Assembly: GCF_030824335.1 (NCBI RefSeq)
Contig: NZ_JAVBXX010000004.1
Coordinates: forward strand, 1 to 64,000
Reading direction: 5' to 3'
Origin: Azonexus sp.
GTDB taxonomy: Bacteria > Pseudomonadota > Gammaproteobacteria > Burkholderiales > Rhodocyclaceae
Length of the DNA: 64,000 nucleotides
Shown here: piece by piece, positions 17,652 through 25,562 of the stretch
Position numbering within the stretch: the stretch's first letter is position 1
Layout: every line of letters starts with the position of its first letter
Position numbers and translations under genes: made by a program
Notes under the pieces: model-generated
Seen by the model: only the letters and a program-made list of their open reading frames with translations
Database searches by the model: none
What the model was told of the DNA's origin: nothing

Positions 17652-18769
17652 GTTTCCTCGCGCTTGGCGAAGCAGAAACGGACCACCTTGTCGTCGCGAC
17701 CGTCGGCATAAAACACCGAGACCGGAATCACCGCCACACCGACTTCGCGGGTCAGCCACTCGGCAAACTGACGGTCCGGCATGTCCGAGAAATGGCCGTA
17801 GCGGACCAGTTGGAAATAGGTGCCGCGACTGGGCAAGAGTTCGAACGGCGTCGCCGCCATCAACTGACGGAAGAAATCGCGCTTTTCCTGGTAGAAGGCA
17901 GCCAGCCCGAGGTGGCGCGAAGCCTCCTGCATGTATTCAGCAATCGCCAGTTGCGACGGCGCATGCACGGTGAACACGTTGAACTGATGCACCTTGCGGA
18001 ACTCGGCCATCAGCGCCGCCGGGCCGACCACGTAGCCGATCTTCCAGCCGGTGATGTGATAGGTCTTGCCGAAGCTGGAAACGACCAGTGTGCGCGGCGC
18101 CAGTTCGGCATGGCCGCACAGGCTGGCGTGCTTTTCGCCGTCGAACAGGATGTGCTCATACACCTCGTCGGACAGCACGACGATGTCGGTGCCGCGGACG
18201 ATTTCTGCCAGCTTTTCCAGGTCGACCGCAGAAATCAGGCTGCCAGTCGGGTTGTGCGGCGAATTGACGATGATCATCCGGGTTTTCGGCGAGATCAGCG
18301 CCCGGACCTGTTCCCAGTCCGGGGTGTAATCAGGGAACTGCAGGCGGGCATAAACCGCCGTGCCACCCACCGTCTCGATGGCCGGCACATAGGAGTCGTA
18401 CACCGGATCGAAGACGATCACCTCGTCGCCCGGCCGGACGAAGGCGGCAATCGCCGTGAAGATCGCCTGCGTTGCCCCGGCGGTCACCGTGACTTCGGAC
18501 TCGACATCGAAGCGGGTGCCGTACAGAGCGGCCACCTTGTCGACGATGGCACTGCGCAATTCCGGCAGGCCAGCCATCGGCGCGTACTGGTTGCGCCCGG
18601 CCAGCATGTGGCGGTGCATGGCATCAAACAAGGCCGGCTCGGCCTGAAAATCCGGGAAGCCCTGCGACAGGTTGACCGCACCGCACTCGGCGGCCAGGCG
18701 CGACATCACGGTGAAAATGGTGGTTCCCATGGCCGGGAAACGGGAGTCGATCTGGATGGCGGTTTGCAT
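17609..18769 (-). CDS. PLP-dependent aminotransferase (methionine/aromatic, MtnE/YbdL-like)
   Basis: A 386-residue fold-type I aminotransferase: VNLSQGFPDFQ near the N-terminus, YAPMAGLPELR, NSPHNPTGS, the SDEVYEH segment, and the PLP lysine in SSFGKTYHITGWK (about 235). This combination is typical of the YbdL/KAT group, which transaminates methionine, its keto acid and aromatic amino acids. The start at 18769 gives the expected MQTAIQ N-terminus. It diverges from mtnA with only 49 bp between them, which supports a role in the last step of methionine salvage (2-keto-4-methylthiobutyrate to methionine). Two dispersed YTGCGGTCRAC words lie inside it (18221 and 18672). Confidence 0.85.
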   Translation of the reverse strand: MQTAIQIDSRFPAMGTTIFTVMSRLAAECGAVNLSQGFPDFQAEPALFDAMHRHMLAGRNQYAPMAGLPELRSAIVDKVAALYGTRFDVESEVTVTAGATQAIFTAIAAFVRPGDEVIVFDPVYDSYVPAIETVGGTAVYARLQFPDYTPDWEQVRALISPKTRMIIVNSPHNPTGSLISAVDLEKLAEIVRGTDIVVLSDEVYEHILFDGEKHASLCGHAELAPRTLVVSSFGKTYHITGWKIGYVVGPAALMAEFRKVHQFNVFTVHAPSQLAIAEYMQEASRHLGLAAFYQEKRDFFRQLMAATPFELLPSRGTYFQLVRYGHFSDMPDRQFAEWLTREVGVAVIPVSVFYADGRDDKVVRFCFAKREETLQAAADRLVKGLC

Positions 18770-18818
18770 GGCTGAATGGCTGGTTTTCGATGGCCGCACT
18801 ATGCCACAATGCCGCCCC

Positions 18819-19904
18819 ATGAACATCGACGGCACCCCCACCCGCACCCTGCGCGCCCATCCCGAACAGCGCGCCATCGACATCATCGACCAGACCCGCC
18901 TGCCGCATGCGCTGCACTGGGTTCGCGTCAGCACACTGGACGAGGCGGCGCACGCCATTCGCGCCATGCAGGTGCGCGGCGCGCCGCTGATTGGCGCTAC
19001 CGCTGCCTATGGCCTGGCCATTGCCTTGGCGGCCGATGCCTCCGACACACATTTACAGTATGCGGCCCGATTATTGCGGTCAACCCGCCCAACGGCAGTC
19101 AATCTGCACTGGGCGCTGGCGCGCATGGAAAATGTCCTGCAACCGCTGTCGACCGCAACACGCTGCGCCGCTGCCTGGGCCGAAGCCGCCGCCATCGCCG
19201 AGGAAGACGTGGCGCAGAACGCCGCCATCGGCCAGCACGGCCTCGCCTTGTGGAAGGATCTGATCATCGCCGACGGCCAGACGCTGAACATCATGACCCA
19301 CTGCAACGCCGGCTGGCTGGCCACCGTGGACTGGGGCACGGCGCTGTCGCCGGTTTATGCCGCGCACGATGCCGGCGTGCCGGTGCATGTCTGGGTGTCG
19401 GAAACCCGGCCGCGCAATCAGGGCCTGCTCACCGCCTGGGAACTGGAACAGCACGGCGTACCGCACACCTTGATCGCCGACAACGCAGCCGGCCTGCTGA
19501 TGCGTCAGGGCAAGGTGGACGCAGTGATCGTCGGCGCCGACCGCATCGCCGCCAATGGCGACGTCGCCAACAAAATCGGCACCTACCTGAAAGCGCTGGC
19601 CTGCGCTGACAACGGCATCCCCTTCTACGTCGCCGCGCCACGCTCGACGCTCGACTTCGCCTGTGCCGACGGCGCCGACATTCCGATTGAGGAACGCGAC
19701 GGCGACGAATTCCGCCTCGTGCACGGCATCGACCAACACGCCCAGCCCTCGGCGCTACGCCAGTTGCCGGCCGGCGAGGACGTGGCCAACCCGGCCTTCG
19801 ACGTGACACCGGCCTGGCTGGTCAAAGCCATCATCACCGAACGCGGCGCCTGCCCGGCCAGCCGCGACGGCCTGTTGGCGCTCTACCCGGAAGAAGCCGG
19901 GTAA
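18819..19904 (+). CDS. mtnA: Methylthioribose-1-phosphate isomerase
   Basis: A 361-residue enzyme converting 5-methylthioribose-1-phosphate to methylthioribulose-1-phosphate in the cytoplasm. Signatures are VRGAPLIGATAAYG, the catalytic Cys in MTHCNAGWLATVD, VWVSETRPRNQG, and the catalytic Asp in VGADRIAANGDVANKIGTY. Length is as expected. The ATG at 18819 was chosen over one at 18801 because of the typical N-terminus. It heads a run with a Uma2 protein, a FucA-type aldolase and a CDF exporter, and shares a short divergent promoter region with the aminotransferase. Confidence 0.95.
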   Translation: MNIDGTPTRTLRAHPEQRAIDIIDQTRLPHALHWVRVSTLDEAAHAIRAMQVRGAPLIGATAAYGLAIALAADASDTHLQYAARLLRSTRPTAVNLHWALARMENVLQPLSTATRCAAAWAEAAAIAEEDVAQNAAIGQHGLALWKDLIIADGQTLNIMTHCNAGWLATVDWGTALSPVYAAHDAGVPVHVWVSETRPRNQGLLTAWELEQHGVPHTLIADNAAGLLMRQGKVDAVIVGADRIAANGDVANKIGTYLKALACADNGIPFYVAAPRSTLDFACADGADIPIEERDGDEFRLVHGIDQHAQPSALRQLPAGEDVANPAFDVTPAWLVKAIITERGACPASRDGLLALYPEEAG

Positions 19905-19947
19905 AGATGAGAGAATCCTCGAATTGATTTCCGCTGCGAGGCCTGCC

Positions 19948-20511
19948 ATGTCCAATGCCGCAAGAAAACCCCACCTGCTCAGTCCTGAGGAGTATCTGGC
20001 CTTCGACGCCGAGGCCAGCGAAAAACACGAATACGTCGATGGTGAAATCCACGCCATGACCGGCACGACGGTGAAGCACAACCAGCTAGCGGGCAATCTC
20101 TATCTGGCCTTGCGCAATCACCTCACCGGCCAGCCCTGTTCGACTTTTTTTGCCGACATCAAAGTCCACGCCGCGGCTGCCAACGCCTTTTACTACCCCG
20201 ACCTCGTCGTGCGTTGCCAATCTGCACCGCTCGCCGACGAGACCCGCCTCATCACGGACCCAACACTGATCGTCGAAGTGCTGTCGCCCTCGACCGAAGC
20301 CACCGACCGCCGCGAAAAACTCGCTGCCTACCGACGCATTCATTCGCTTCAGGAATATGTGCTGATCGCCCAGGATGAATGCAGCGTGGAAATTTATCGG
20401 CGCAACGGCGATATCGGCTGGCATTACCTGGCCTTCACAGACAACGACAGCGTCGAATTCGCCAGTGTCGGCCTGCGCCTGCCGATGGCCGAGATCTACC
20501 GCGCGGCATGA
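19948..20511 (+). CDS. Uma2-family PD-(D/E)XK protein
   Basis: About 187 residues. It shows the Uma2 (DUF820) pattern: LSPEEYLAFD, KHEYVDGEI, the AGNLYLAL region, YYPDLVV, then LIVEVLSPSTEATDRREKL and YR. These match the restriction-endonuclease-like core residues (E, D, ExL/K). The cellular role of Uma2 proteins is largely unknown. The ATG at 19948 follows a CGAGG-type site. Its stop overlaps the next start (ATGA), so it is translationally coupled to the aldolase, an unexpected partner for a salvage enzyme. Confidence 0.88.
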   Translation: MSNAARKPHLLSPEEYLAFDAEASEKHEYVDGEIHAMTGTTVKHNQLAGNLYLALRNHLTGQPCSTFFADIKVHAAAANAFYYPDLVVRCQSAPLADETRLITDPTLIVEVLSPSTEATDRREKLAAYRRIHSLQEYVLIAQDECSVEIYRRNGDIGWHYLAFTDNDSVEFASVGLRLPMAEIYRAA

Positions 20512-21149
20512 CCGACCTGCGTCAAAAACTGATCGCCACCGCCCAGGCCATGGCCCCGGCCGGCCTGAATCGCGGCACCTCGGGCAATGTCAGCGTGCGC
20601 TGCGGTGAAGGTTTCTACATCACGCCCACCGGCCTGCCCTACGCCGCGCTGAGCGAGGACGACATCCCGCTGATGGCCATCGATGACAGCCCGGACGGCA
20701 GCTACAGCGGCCGTCGCAAACCGTCGTCCGAATGGCGTTTCCATCGCGACCTTTACGCCAGCCGGCCGGAAATCGGCGCCGTGCTGCATGCGCATTCGCC
20801 GTTCGCCGTCAGCCTGGCCTGCCTGCGCCTGGACATCCCGCCCTTTCACTACATGATCGCCCGCTTCGGCGGCAGCACGATCCGCTGCGCCGATTACGCC
20901 ATTTTTGGCTCGCAGGACTTGTCGACCGCAGCATTGGCCGCCATGCACCAGCGCAAGGCCTGCCTGCTGGCCAACCATGGCCTGCTGGTCGCCGCCCGCG
21001 ATCTCGACGAAGCCCTGGCGCTGGCCAGCGAACTGGAAGAACTGTGCGAGCAATACTGGCGCGCCTGCCAACTCGGCCAACCGGTACTGCTGAGCGACGA
21101 AGAAATGGCCGCCGTGCTGGAAAAATTCAAAGGTTACGGACAACAGTGA
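20508..21149 (+). CDS. FucA-like class II aldolase, probable methylthioribulose-1-phosphate aldolase (DHAP shunt)
   Basis: A 213-residue class II aldolase/adducin-fold protein. It resembles E. coli L-fuculose-phosphate aldolase closely along its length: GTSGNVSVR, ITPTGLPY, KPSSEWRFH, the zinc-ligand LHAHSPF, HYMIARFGG, ANHGLL, and a C-terminal LSDEEMAAVLEKFK. These are aldolase rather than MtnB-dehydratase features. Its position two genes behind mtnA mirrors the known bacterial DHAP shunt, where MtnA and the FucA-like aldolase Ald2 turn methylthioribose-1-phosphate into DHAP and 2-methylthioacetaldehyde. Family membership is clear; substrate assignment is inferred from context. Confidence 0.8.
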   Translation: MTDLRQKLIATAQAMAPAGLNRGTSGNVSVRCGEGFYITPTGLPYAALSEDDIPLMAIDDSPDGSYSGRRKPSSEWRFHRDLYASRPEIGAVLHAHSPFAVSLACLRLDIPPFHYMIARFGGSTIRCADYAIFGSQDLSTAALAAMHQRKACLLANHGLLVAARDLDEALALASELEELCEQYWRACQLGQPVLLSDEEMAAVLEKFKGYGQQ

Positions 21150-21159
21150 GCCAACAACC

Positions 21160-22125
21160 ATGAACGCCCACCACGACCTGTCGCGCTGGGAACAGACGCA
21201 CGATTTTGGCACCAATAACGCCAAGGCCGAACGCGGCACGCGTCTGGTGCTGTGGATCACGCTGGTCACCATGGTCGTCGAAATCGGCGCTGGCTGGTGG
21301 TTCAACTCGATGGCCGTGCTGGCCGACGGCTGGCACATGAGTTCGCACGCACTGGCCATCGGACTATCGGTTTTCGCCTACGCCGCCGCCCGCAAATACG
21401 CCAACGATCCGCGCTTCACTTTCGGCACCTGGAAGATCGAAGTGCTCGGCGGCTACACCAGCGCGCTGTTCCTGATCGCCGTCGCCGCGCTGATGGTGTT
21501 CGGCGCCGTGGACCGGCTGATTGAACCGCAGCCCATCCGTTACGGCGAAGCCTTGGTCGTTGCCATCCTCGGTCTTGCGGTCAACCTCGGCTGCGCGGCC
21601 ATTTTGCACAGCGCCGGCGGAGATGGGCACGCGCATGGCCACACGCATAACCATGATCACGACCATGCCCACCACCATCACCACGACGATCTGAACCTGA
21701 AAGCCGCCTACATCCACGTCATCACCGACGCGCTGACGTCGGTGCTGGCCATCGGCGCGCTGATCGGTGGCTGGTTCTACGGCTGGGACTGGCTGGACCC
21801 GGCCTGCGCACTGGTCGGCGCCGTGCTGGTCGCGCTGTGGGCGAAGGACCTGCTGCGCGATACCGGCCGCGTGCTGCTCGACCGCGAAATGGACCATCCG
21901 GTGGTCGAGGAAATCCGCGAGGTCATCGGCGAACTGCCGGCCGGCACGCAGATCACCGACCTGCACGTCTGGCGCGTCGGCAGCGGCGCCTACGCCTGCG
22001 CCGTCTCACTGCTGACGCACGACGCGGCGCTGACCCCGCTGGACATCCGCCAGGCACTCGCCATTCACGAAGAAATCGTCCACGTCACCGTGGAAATTCA
22101 CCGCTGCGACGAGTGCCCGACCTGA
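21160..22125 (+). CDS. dmeF: Cation diffusion facilitator (DmeF-like divalent metal exporter)
   Basis: A 321-residue inner-membrane metal/proton antiporter with six predicted helices. TM2 contains the metal-site HxxxD-type motif (ADGWHMSSHALAIG), and TM5 its partner (HVITDALTSVLAI). The cytoplasmic loop between TM4 and TM5 is extremely His/Asp-rich (about residues 151-176), a metal sensor or buffer loop. The C-terminal domain ends HRCDECP. This arrangement fits the DmeF subfamily (Co/Ni/Zn). It starts 10 bp after the aldolase stop, so it is probably co-transcribed. Confidence 0.87.
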   Translation: MNAHHDLSRWEQTHDFGTNNAKAERGTRLVLWITLVTMVVEIGAGWWFNSMAVLADGWHMSSHALAIGLSVFAYAAARKYANDPRFTFGTWKIEVLGGYTSALFLIAVAALMVFGAVDRLIEPQPIRYGEALVVAILGLAVNLGCAAILHSAGGDGHAHGHTHNHDHDHAHHHHHDDLNLKAAYIHVITDALTSVLAIGALIGGWFYGWDWLDPACALVGAVLVALWAKDLLRDTGRVLLDREMDHPVVEEIREVIGELPAGTQITDLHVWRVGSGAYACAVSLLTHDAALTPLDIRQALAIHEEIVHVTVEIHRCDECPT

Positions 22126-22131
22126 AGCGAC

Positions 22132-22770
22132 TCAGGCCAGCGCAGAGAGCAGACTGCTGGCCGAACTTTCCGGCTGGCCGTAAGCCTGCATCAATTGCAT
22201 GATTTTCATCATCACCTGCGATTCCTCGCTGGCCGCCGGCTGCGTCGATGCTTGTTCCGATGCGCCGCCCGAGGCTTGCTGCTCGTCCTTGTAGGCCATC
22301 GCTTCCTGGAAGCTGACCTTGCCGTCGCTGTCGGCATCCGCCGCCTCGAAGTTCGACACGATGTCCGAAATCAGGCTGCTCCGCTTGCTGTCCGACGCAC
22401 CGATTTCCGACAACTGGGCTTCCAGTTCCTCCTGCGTGAAACCTTCGTCATCAGGCGGCGGGGGCGGCGGCATGCCACCCATGCCCTGCGGCCCGTGCCC
22501 GCCCATGCCGTGCATACGCATCTGGCCGAACTGGGCATCCAGCTCCTCCTGCAACTTGCTCAAAGAGGAAGCAAACTCGCTTTCCGTAACCTTGCCATCG
22601 CTATCGCCATCCAGCGCGGCAAACACATCGTCGACAGCGCTCTCGTCGCCCCCTGAAATGGCACTGAAGGCCGAAGCCAGATCGCTTTTTTCCAGATAGC
22701 CCTGACTTTTGCTGTCCAGCCGGGAAAACAACTGGCTCATGCTTGAAGAATTACCGATACCGCTGATCAT
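22132..22770 (-). CDS. EF-hand calcium-binding protein
   Basis: A 212-residue protein. It has two canonical EF-hand loops, starting DGDSDGKVTESE (about 70) and DADSDGKVSFQE (about 140), and degenerate partner loops such as DSKSQGYLEKSD near the N-terminus. A Pro/Gly-rich linker (GMPPPPPP) separates the pairs. AAGGAG lies 6 nt before the ATG at 22770, which excludes a longer upstream reading. The overall layout resembles proteins annotated XopAW-like, but no type III secretion genes are nearby. It converges on the CDF gene with a 6-bp gap. Confidence 0.85.
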   Translation of the reverse strand: MISGIGNSSSMSQLFSRLDSKSQGYLEKSDLASAFSAISGGDESAVDDVFAALDGDSDGKVTESEFASSLSKLQEELDAQFGQMRMHGMGGHGPQGMGGMPPPPPPDDEGFTQEELEAQLSEIGASDSKRSSLISDIVSNFEAADADSDGKVSFQEAMAYKDEQQASGGASEQASTQPAASEESQVMMKIMQLMQAYGQPESSASSLLSALA

Positions 22771-23257
22771 GATTGACTCCTTGAAAGAGGACAAAAACAC
22801 CGGAAAACCACCCGGCACACCGCCTTGAGCCATTTATCGGCTATTTGCCATTAAAGTTGGCGGCGATCAGGGTTAAACGGTGTAAAAACTTGTCAAGGAA
22901 TCGGTGAAATACTGCGGTCGACCGCAAAAACGAGCAAAAAATCAGCTAAATCGGCAAAACCTGCCTATGCAAAATCTCTCCTAAGTTACCCAGTTGAATC
23001 ATCCAATCCGACCAGTGATTATCGATTTTTTTACCCGCGGGCAATTCGACAGCCCCCCGGCCAGAAGCAAACCTTGGATGCTCCCAAAAGAAGACATTGC
23101 CCCGGCAAACTTGTCTGGCATATTGATGTTGTTACACTGACACCAAATATTCCAAGTGATTGAAAATACTGGATTTAGGGCACCAAATCCAGCATCATCA
23201 ATATCAATTTCTAAACGGACCCCTGCGTCCGCATATACACAGTAAGGCGCAAAACCA
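22771..23257. other. 487-bp gap before the cassette-like genes
   Basis: Positions 22771-22980 are the upstream region of the EF-hand gene and include a full palindromic dispersed word (22913-22926). From about 22980 the base composition drops towards A/T. No gene with a recognisable product is visible, only a short unassigned minus-strand frame (22999-23265). Confidence 0.5.
22913..22926. repeat. Palindromic copy of the dispersed word
   Basis: The 14-bp perfect palindrome TGCGGTCGACCGCA is the symmetric version of the word YTGCGGTCRAC, found about 30 times in this window. Here it is intergenic, 143 bp upstream of the EF-hand gene. Confidence 0.8.
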
Positions 23258-24196
23258 ATGGGCATCGACAGATTTATCCCTCTTCAATGTACTGCGTCAC
23301 CTGCATACGAACCCATGCAGTACTACGGACTGCTCGGAGATTACATTGGTGGTGTGTGGGGAACGCTGCTCACTGCTGCAACAGTTTTGGGTGTATTTCT
23401 GACTTTCTGGTGGTCACGGCGCGTGGACTACCGGGCAAAGACATACCAAGTGTTCGCCGAAATGATGAGAACTCACGAAGAAATCGTTCAGTCGCTTCGG
23501 ATCGGGAGCAAGGCAGGGAGAGACACTTTTTCTTCTGTTCTGAGAGAGTTTTATGTAATTTACAAATTGACTAGAGAGGTCGAAGCTGACGATCTTGTCT
23601 GGCCGATTTCTGCGCGAATAGATATTGCATACACGTGCATGTTTTTCGGTGCGCACCTTTCATCCGAGAAAATCCTAAAGAATTACGGCCCTGAGAAAAT
23701 ACAAAGACTATCTGGTGCGATCCACACAGAAAGACAGAAGAAAGAGCCTGAACGTCGCCAGTTTGGTGGACACCAGTTGCGGTTATCGCACTACTTCAGA
23801 AACCTCTTTTCAGCCTATACGTTCATAGATGGGACAAACCTCTCAGATGAAGAGAAACTTTCTCTAGGTAAAGTTTTGCGCTCAAAGTTATCGAATCACG
23901 AGCAAGCGGTTCTTGCGTTAAACATCATGTCGCATTTGGGGGCCGAATGGGAAAGAACGGGGCTTGTTGAAAAGTACAAGCCAATCAAAAACCTGCCCGC
24001 ATTTTTCCTGACCTTTGACAAGCTTTTCACAATTAAAGAACGGTTCCCCTACATAAATTTTGAATGGGAGACCACTGCTCATAAAACAGTAAAGGTGTAC
24101 CGACTAAAATTTCGACAATGGTCACTAGTTCTTCTTCGGCGGCTTCCTCGGCGCCTAACAAATCGCTCAAGCGGACCGCCGACGGCGGCAGCTTAG
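23258..24196 (+). CDS. Putative phage abortive-infection membrane protein (AbiC-like)
   Basis: A 312-residue protein with one strong membrane segment (about 31-52, GGVWGTLLTAATVLGVFLTF), then a charged helical cytoplasmic part. Its C-terminal region has KLSNHEQAVLALNIMS and GLVEKYKPIKNLP, like the S.yE..L.yN..S segment of the putative abortive-infection family (putAbiC type). AAGG about 9 nt upstream supports the ATG at 23258. The last residues, RRLTNRSSGPPTAAA, are translated attC-like sequence, as often happens in integron cassettes. Lower GC than the neighbours and the lack of the dispersed word suggest transfer. The family call is by pattern only. Confidence 0.5.
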   Translation: MGIDRFIPLQCTASPAYEPMQYYGLLGDYIGGVWGTLLTAATVLGVFLTFWWSRRVDYRAKTYQVFAEMMRTHEEIVQSLRIGSKAGRDTFSSVLREFYVIYKLTREVEADDLVWPISARIDIAYTCMFFGAHLSSEKILKNYGPEKIQRLSGAIHTERQKKEPERRQFGGHQLRLSHYFRNLFSAYTFIDGTNLSDEEKLSLGKVLRSKLSNHEQAVLALNIMSHLGAEWERTGLVEKYKPIKNLPAFFLTFDKLFTIKERFPYINFEWETTAHKTVKVYRLKFRQWSLVLLRRLPRRLTNRSSGPPTAAA

Positions 24197-24210
24197 TTCC
24201 AACGTTGGAC
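24153..24210 (+). repeat. attC-like integron recombination site
   Basis: It begins GCCTAAC (RYYYAAC) at 24153 and ends GTTGGAC (GTTRRRY) at 24204-24210. Inside are CTCAAGC opposite GCTTAG, which pair with one extra base, and a CCGCC/GGCGG central stem. This matches the layout of a 58-bp attC. The next gene begins 4 bp after it. No integron integrase is in the window. Confidence 0.75.
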
Positions 24211-24213
24211 GCC

Positions 24214-25110
24214 ATGATTCCATACATTCGGCAGAACATTTTAGGCAATACGCTCCAATTGCCGATCAGTGAGCAGTTGTTCGAAGCTCTTGCCGAAGCT
24301 CGCGTTGTGCTTATGGCTGCTTTTGGACTTGAGGAATCGTATGACTTACTCATAGGCAACTACGTTGAAGTTGAAAAGGAGCTACTCGCCGCCGCAGCCA
24401 GTAATGCAGTTCAAGACCTCACCGAATATAAAGACTTCTTCGAACTTCGCTCTACGGTCAATCGCCGTGTCGTCAATCTGCTTACCACGACGCGGCTTTA
24501 CCTCGACCAAGCGCCACAGCGCTTAGCCGACTGCGCGGTAGATCCAGATAACGCCAGAAGTGAATTCAGGCAGCGCACCACAGAGCATTACGACGGTTTC
24601 TTTAGTTATCGCTTCTTGGAGGCTCTGCGAAATCACGTTCAGCACTGTGGACTCGCCGTCCATCACCTGAGTTACACCAACAAATGGATCGGGGAGGGTG
24701 CTGAGCGTGCAATGGAGATTTCCGTTCAACCATTCTCTGAAAAACGTTACCTTGCTGCGGACGGTAAATTCAAGAGGTCCATCCTCACTGAAATGCCAGA
24801 CAAAGTTGTACTAATGCTGGTCATACGAGAGTATCTCCAGTGCATAGGCAACCTTCACATGCTTGTGCGTAGTCATATTGCTGATCGCGTCCTGAAGTCT
24901 CGTCAATTGATAAGCGACCAAATTTCCGAGTATTCCAACAAAAACAATGGCATAACCATCGGACTTACTGCATTCCGGCTTAATTCCCATGGGAAGCAAG
25001 AGTCGTTGCCGCTATTCCTGGATTGGGACGATGTTAGATTGAAGCTTGTTTCGAGAAACTCCGGAATGGTTGCGCTTGGTCGTCACGTAGTAACAGGGCG
25101 TCCAAGGTAG
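24214..25110 (+). CDS. HEPN-motif protein, candidate defence ribonuclease (second cassette)
   Basis: A 298-residue helical protein with no close named relative that I recognise. SYRFLEALRNHVQHCGLAV (about 131-149) carries RNxxxH (R139, N140, H144), the catalytic signature of HEPN ribonucleases common in toxin-antitoxin and abortive-infection systems. The ATG at 24214 directly follows the attC-like core. A longer reading from 24118 would translate the attC itself (APNKSLKRTADGGSL) and is rejected. It is the second of two cassette-like genes in the same direction and has the same low-GC composition. HEPN function is an inference from the motif. Confidence 0.55.
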   Translation: MIPYIRQNILGNTLQLPISEQLFEALAEARVVLMAAFGLEESYDLLIGNYVEVEKELLAAAASNAVQDLTEYKDFFELRSTVNRRVVNLLTTTRLYLDQAPQRLADCAVDPDNARSEFRQRTTEHYDGFFSYRFLEALRNHVQHCGLAVHHLSYTNKWIGEGAERAMEISVQPFSEKRYLAADGKFKRSILTEMPDKVVLMLVIREYLQCIGNLHMLVRSHIADRVLKSRQLISDQISEYSNKNNGITIGLTAFRLNSHGKQESLPLFLDWDDVRLKLVSRNSGMVALGRHVVTGRPR

Positions 25111-25562
25111 AGACTGCATGAATGCCGTCCAATCAATCGCTCGAGCCGACTCACGTCGGCAATCCGCTGCTCGCGGCTCAGTTTGAGAGTTGAAAGTCCG
25201 CTTTCCAAAGTCCTGATCGTCACCCTTGGATCGATTAGAGGCCCTCGAGTCGATTCGGCGCTCAGATGGAGGCGATTTCACCAACGGCAAAAATCCCCAG
25301 CTCAAGCCGCCGGGGATATTCATGCAGGCAACCGTTGACCGCAAGATTGCTGCCGAGCACTTGCCGGTGGCGCAGTTCTTTGTGCTGATGATGTTTTCCC
25401 CCGCAAATTGACTACGGCTTCCGCGCTGCGCGCTTCGGGCCGGTGAGCTTCGGCATAGAAATCGGCAAAAGCATCGGCAGATTTGTTGCACTTTGCAACA
25501 CTAACCACTTGATCAATAAAGAACTATAATCGGTTACAACATCGGCAAAACAGGCAAAAATC
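25111..25562. other. 452-bp gap with possible degenerate attC
   Basis: At 25128-25196 there is a possible decayed attC: GTCCAAT near the start, GAGCCG pairing with CGGCTC, and GTTGAAA near the end; outer boxes deviate from consensus. A dispersed word lies at 25334-25343. The last 60 bp is A/T-rich and probably holds the promoter of the fic gene. No gene is supported. Confidence 0.35.

Noticed and set aside
17792..18775. Long plus-strand open frame opposite the aminotransferase gene
   Set aside because: Its protein is His/Arg/Gln-rich and unlike any family; it is the GC-driven shadow of the real gene on the other strand.
22999..23265. Minus-strand 88-codon frame before the AbiC-like gene
   Set aside because: No recognisable domain, no Shine-Dalgarno, and it overlaps the start of the opposite gene; it may be a cassette relic but cannot be supported.
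24118..24213. Upstream extension of the HEPN-motif gene
   Set aside because: The added residues are a translation of the attC-like site; the ATG at 24214 just after the site is the normal cassette arrangement.
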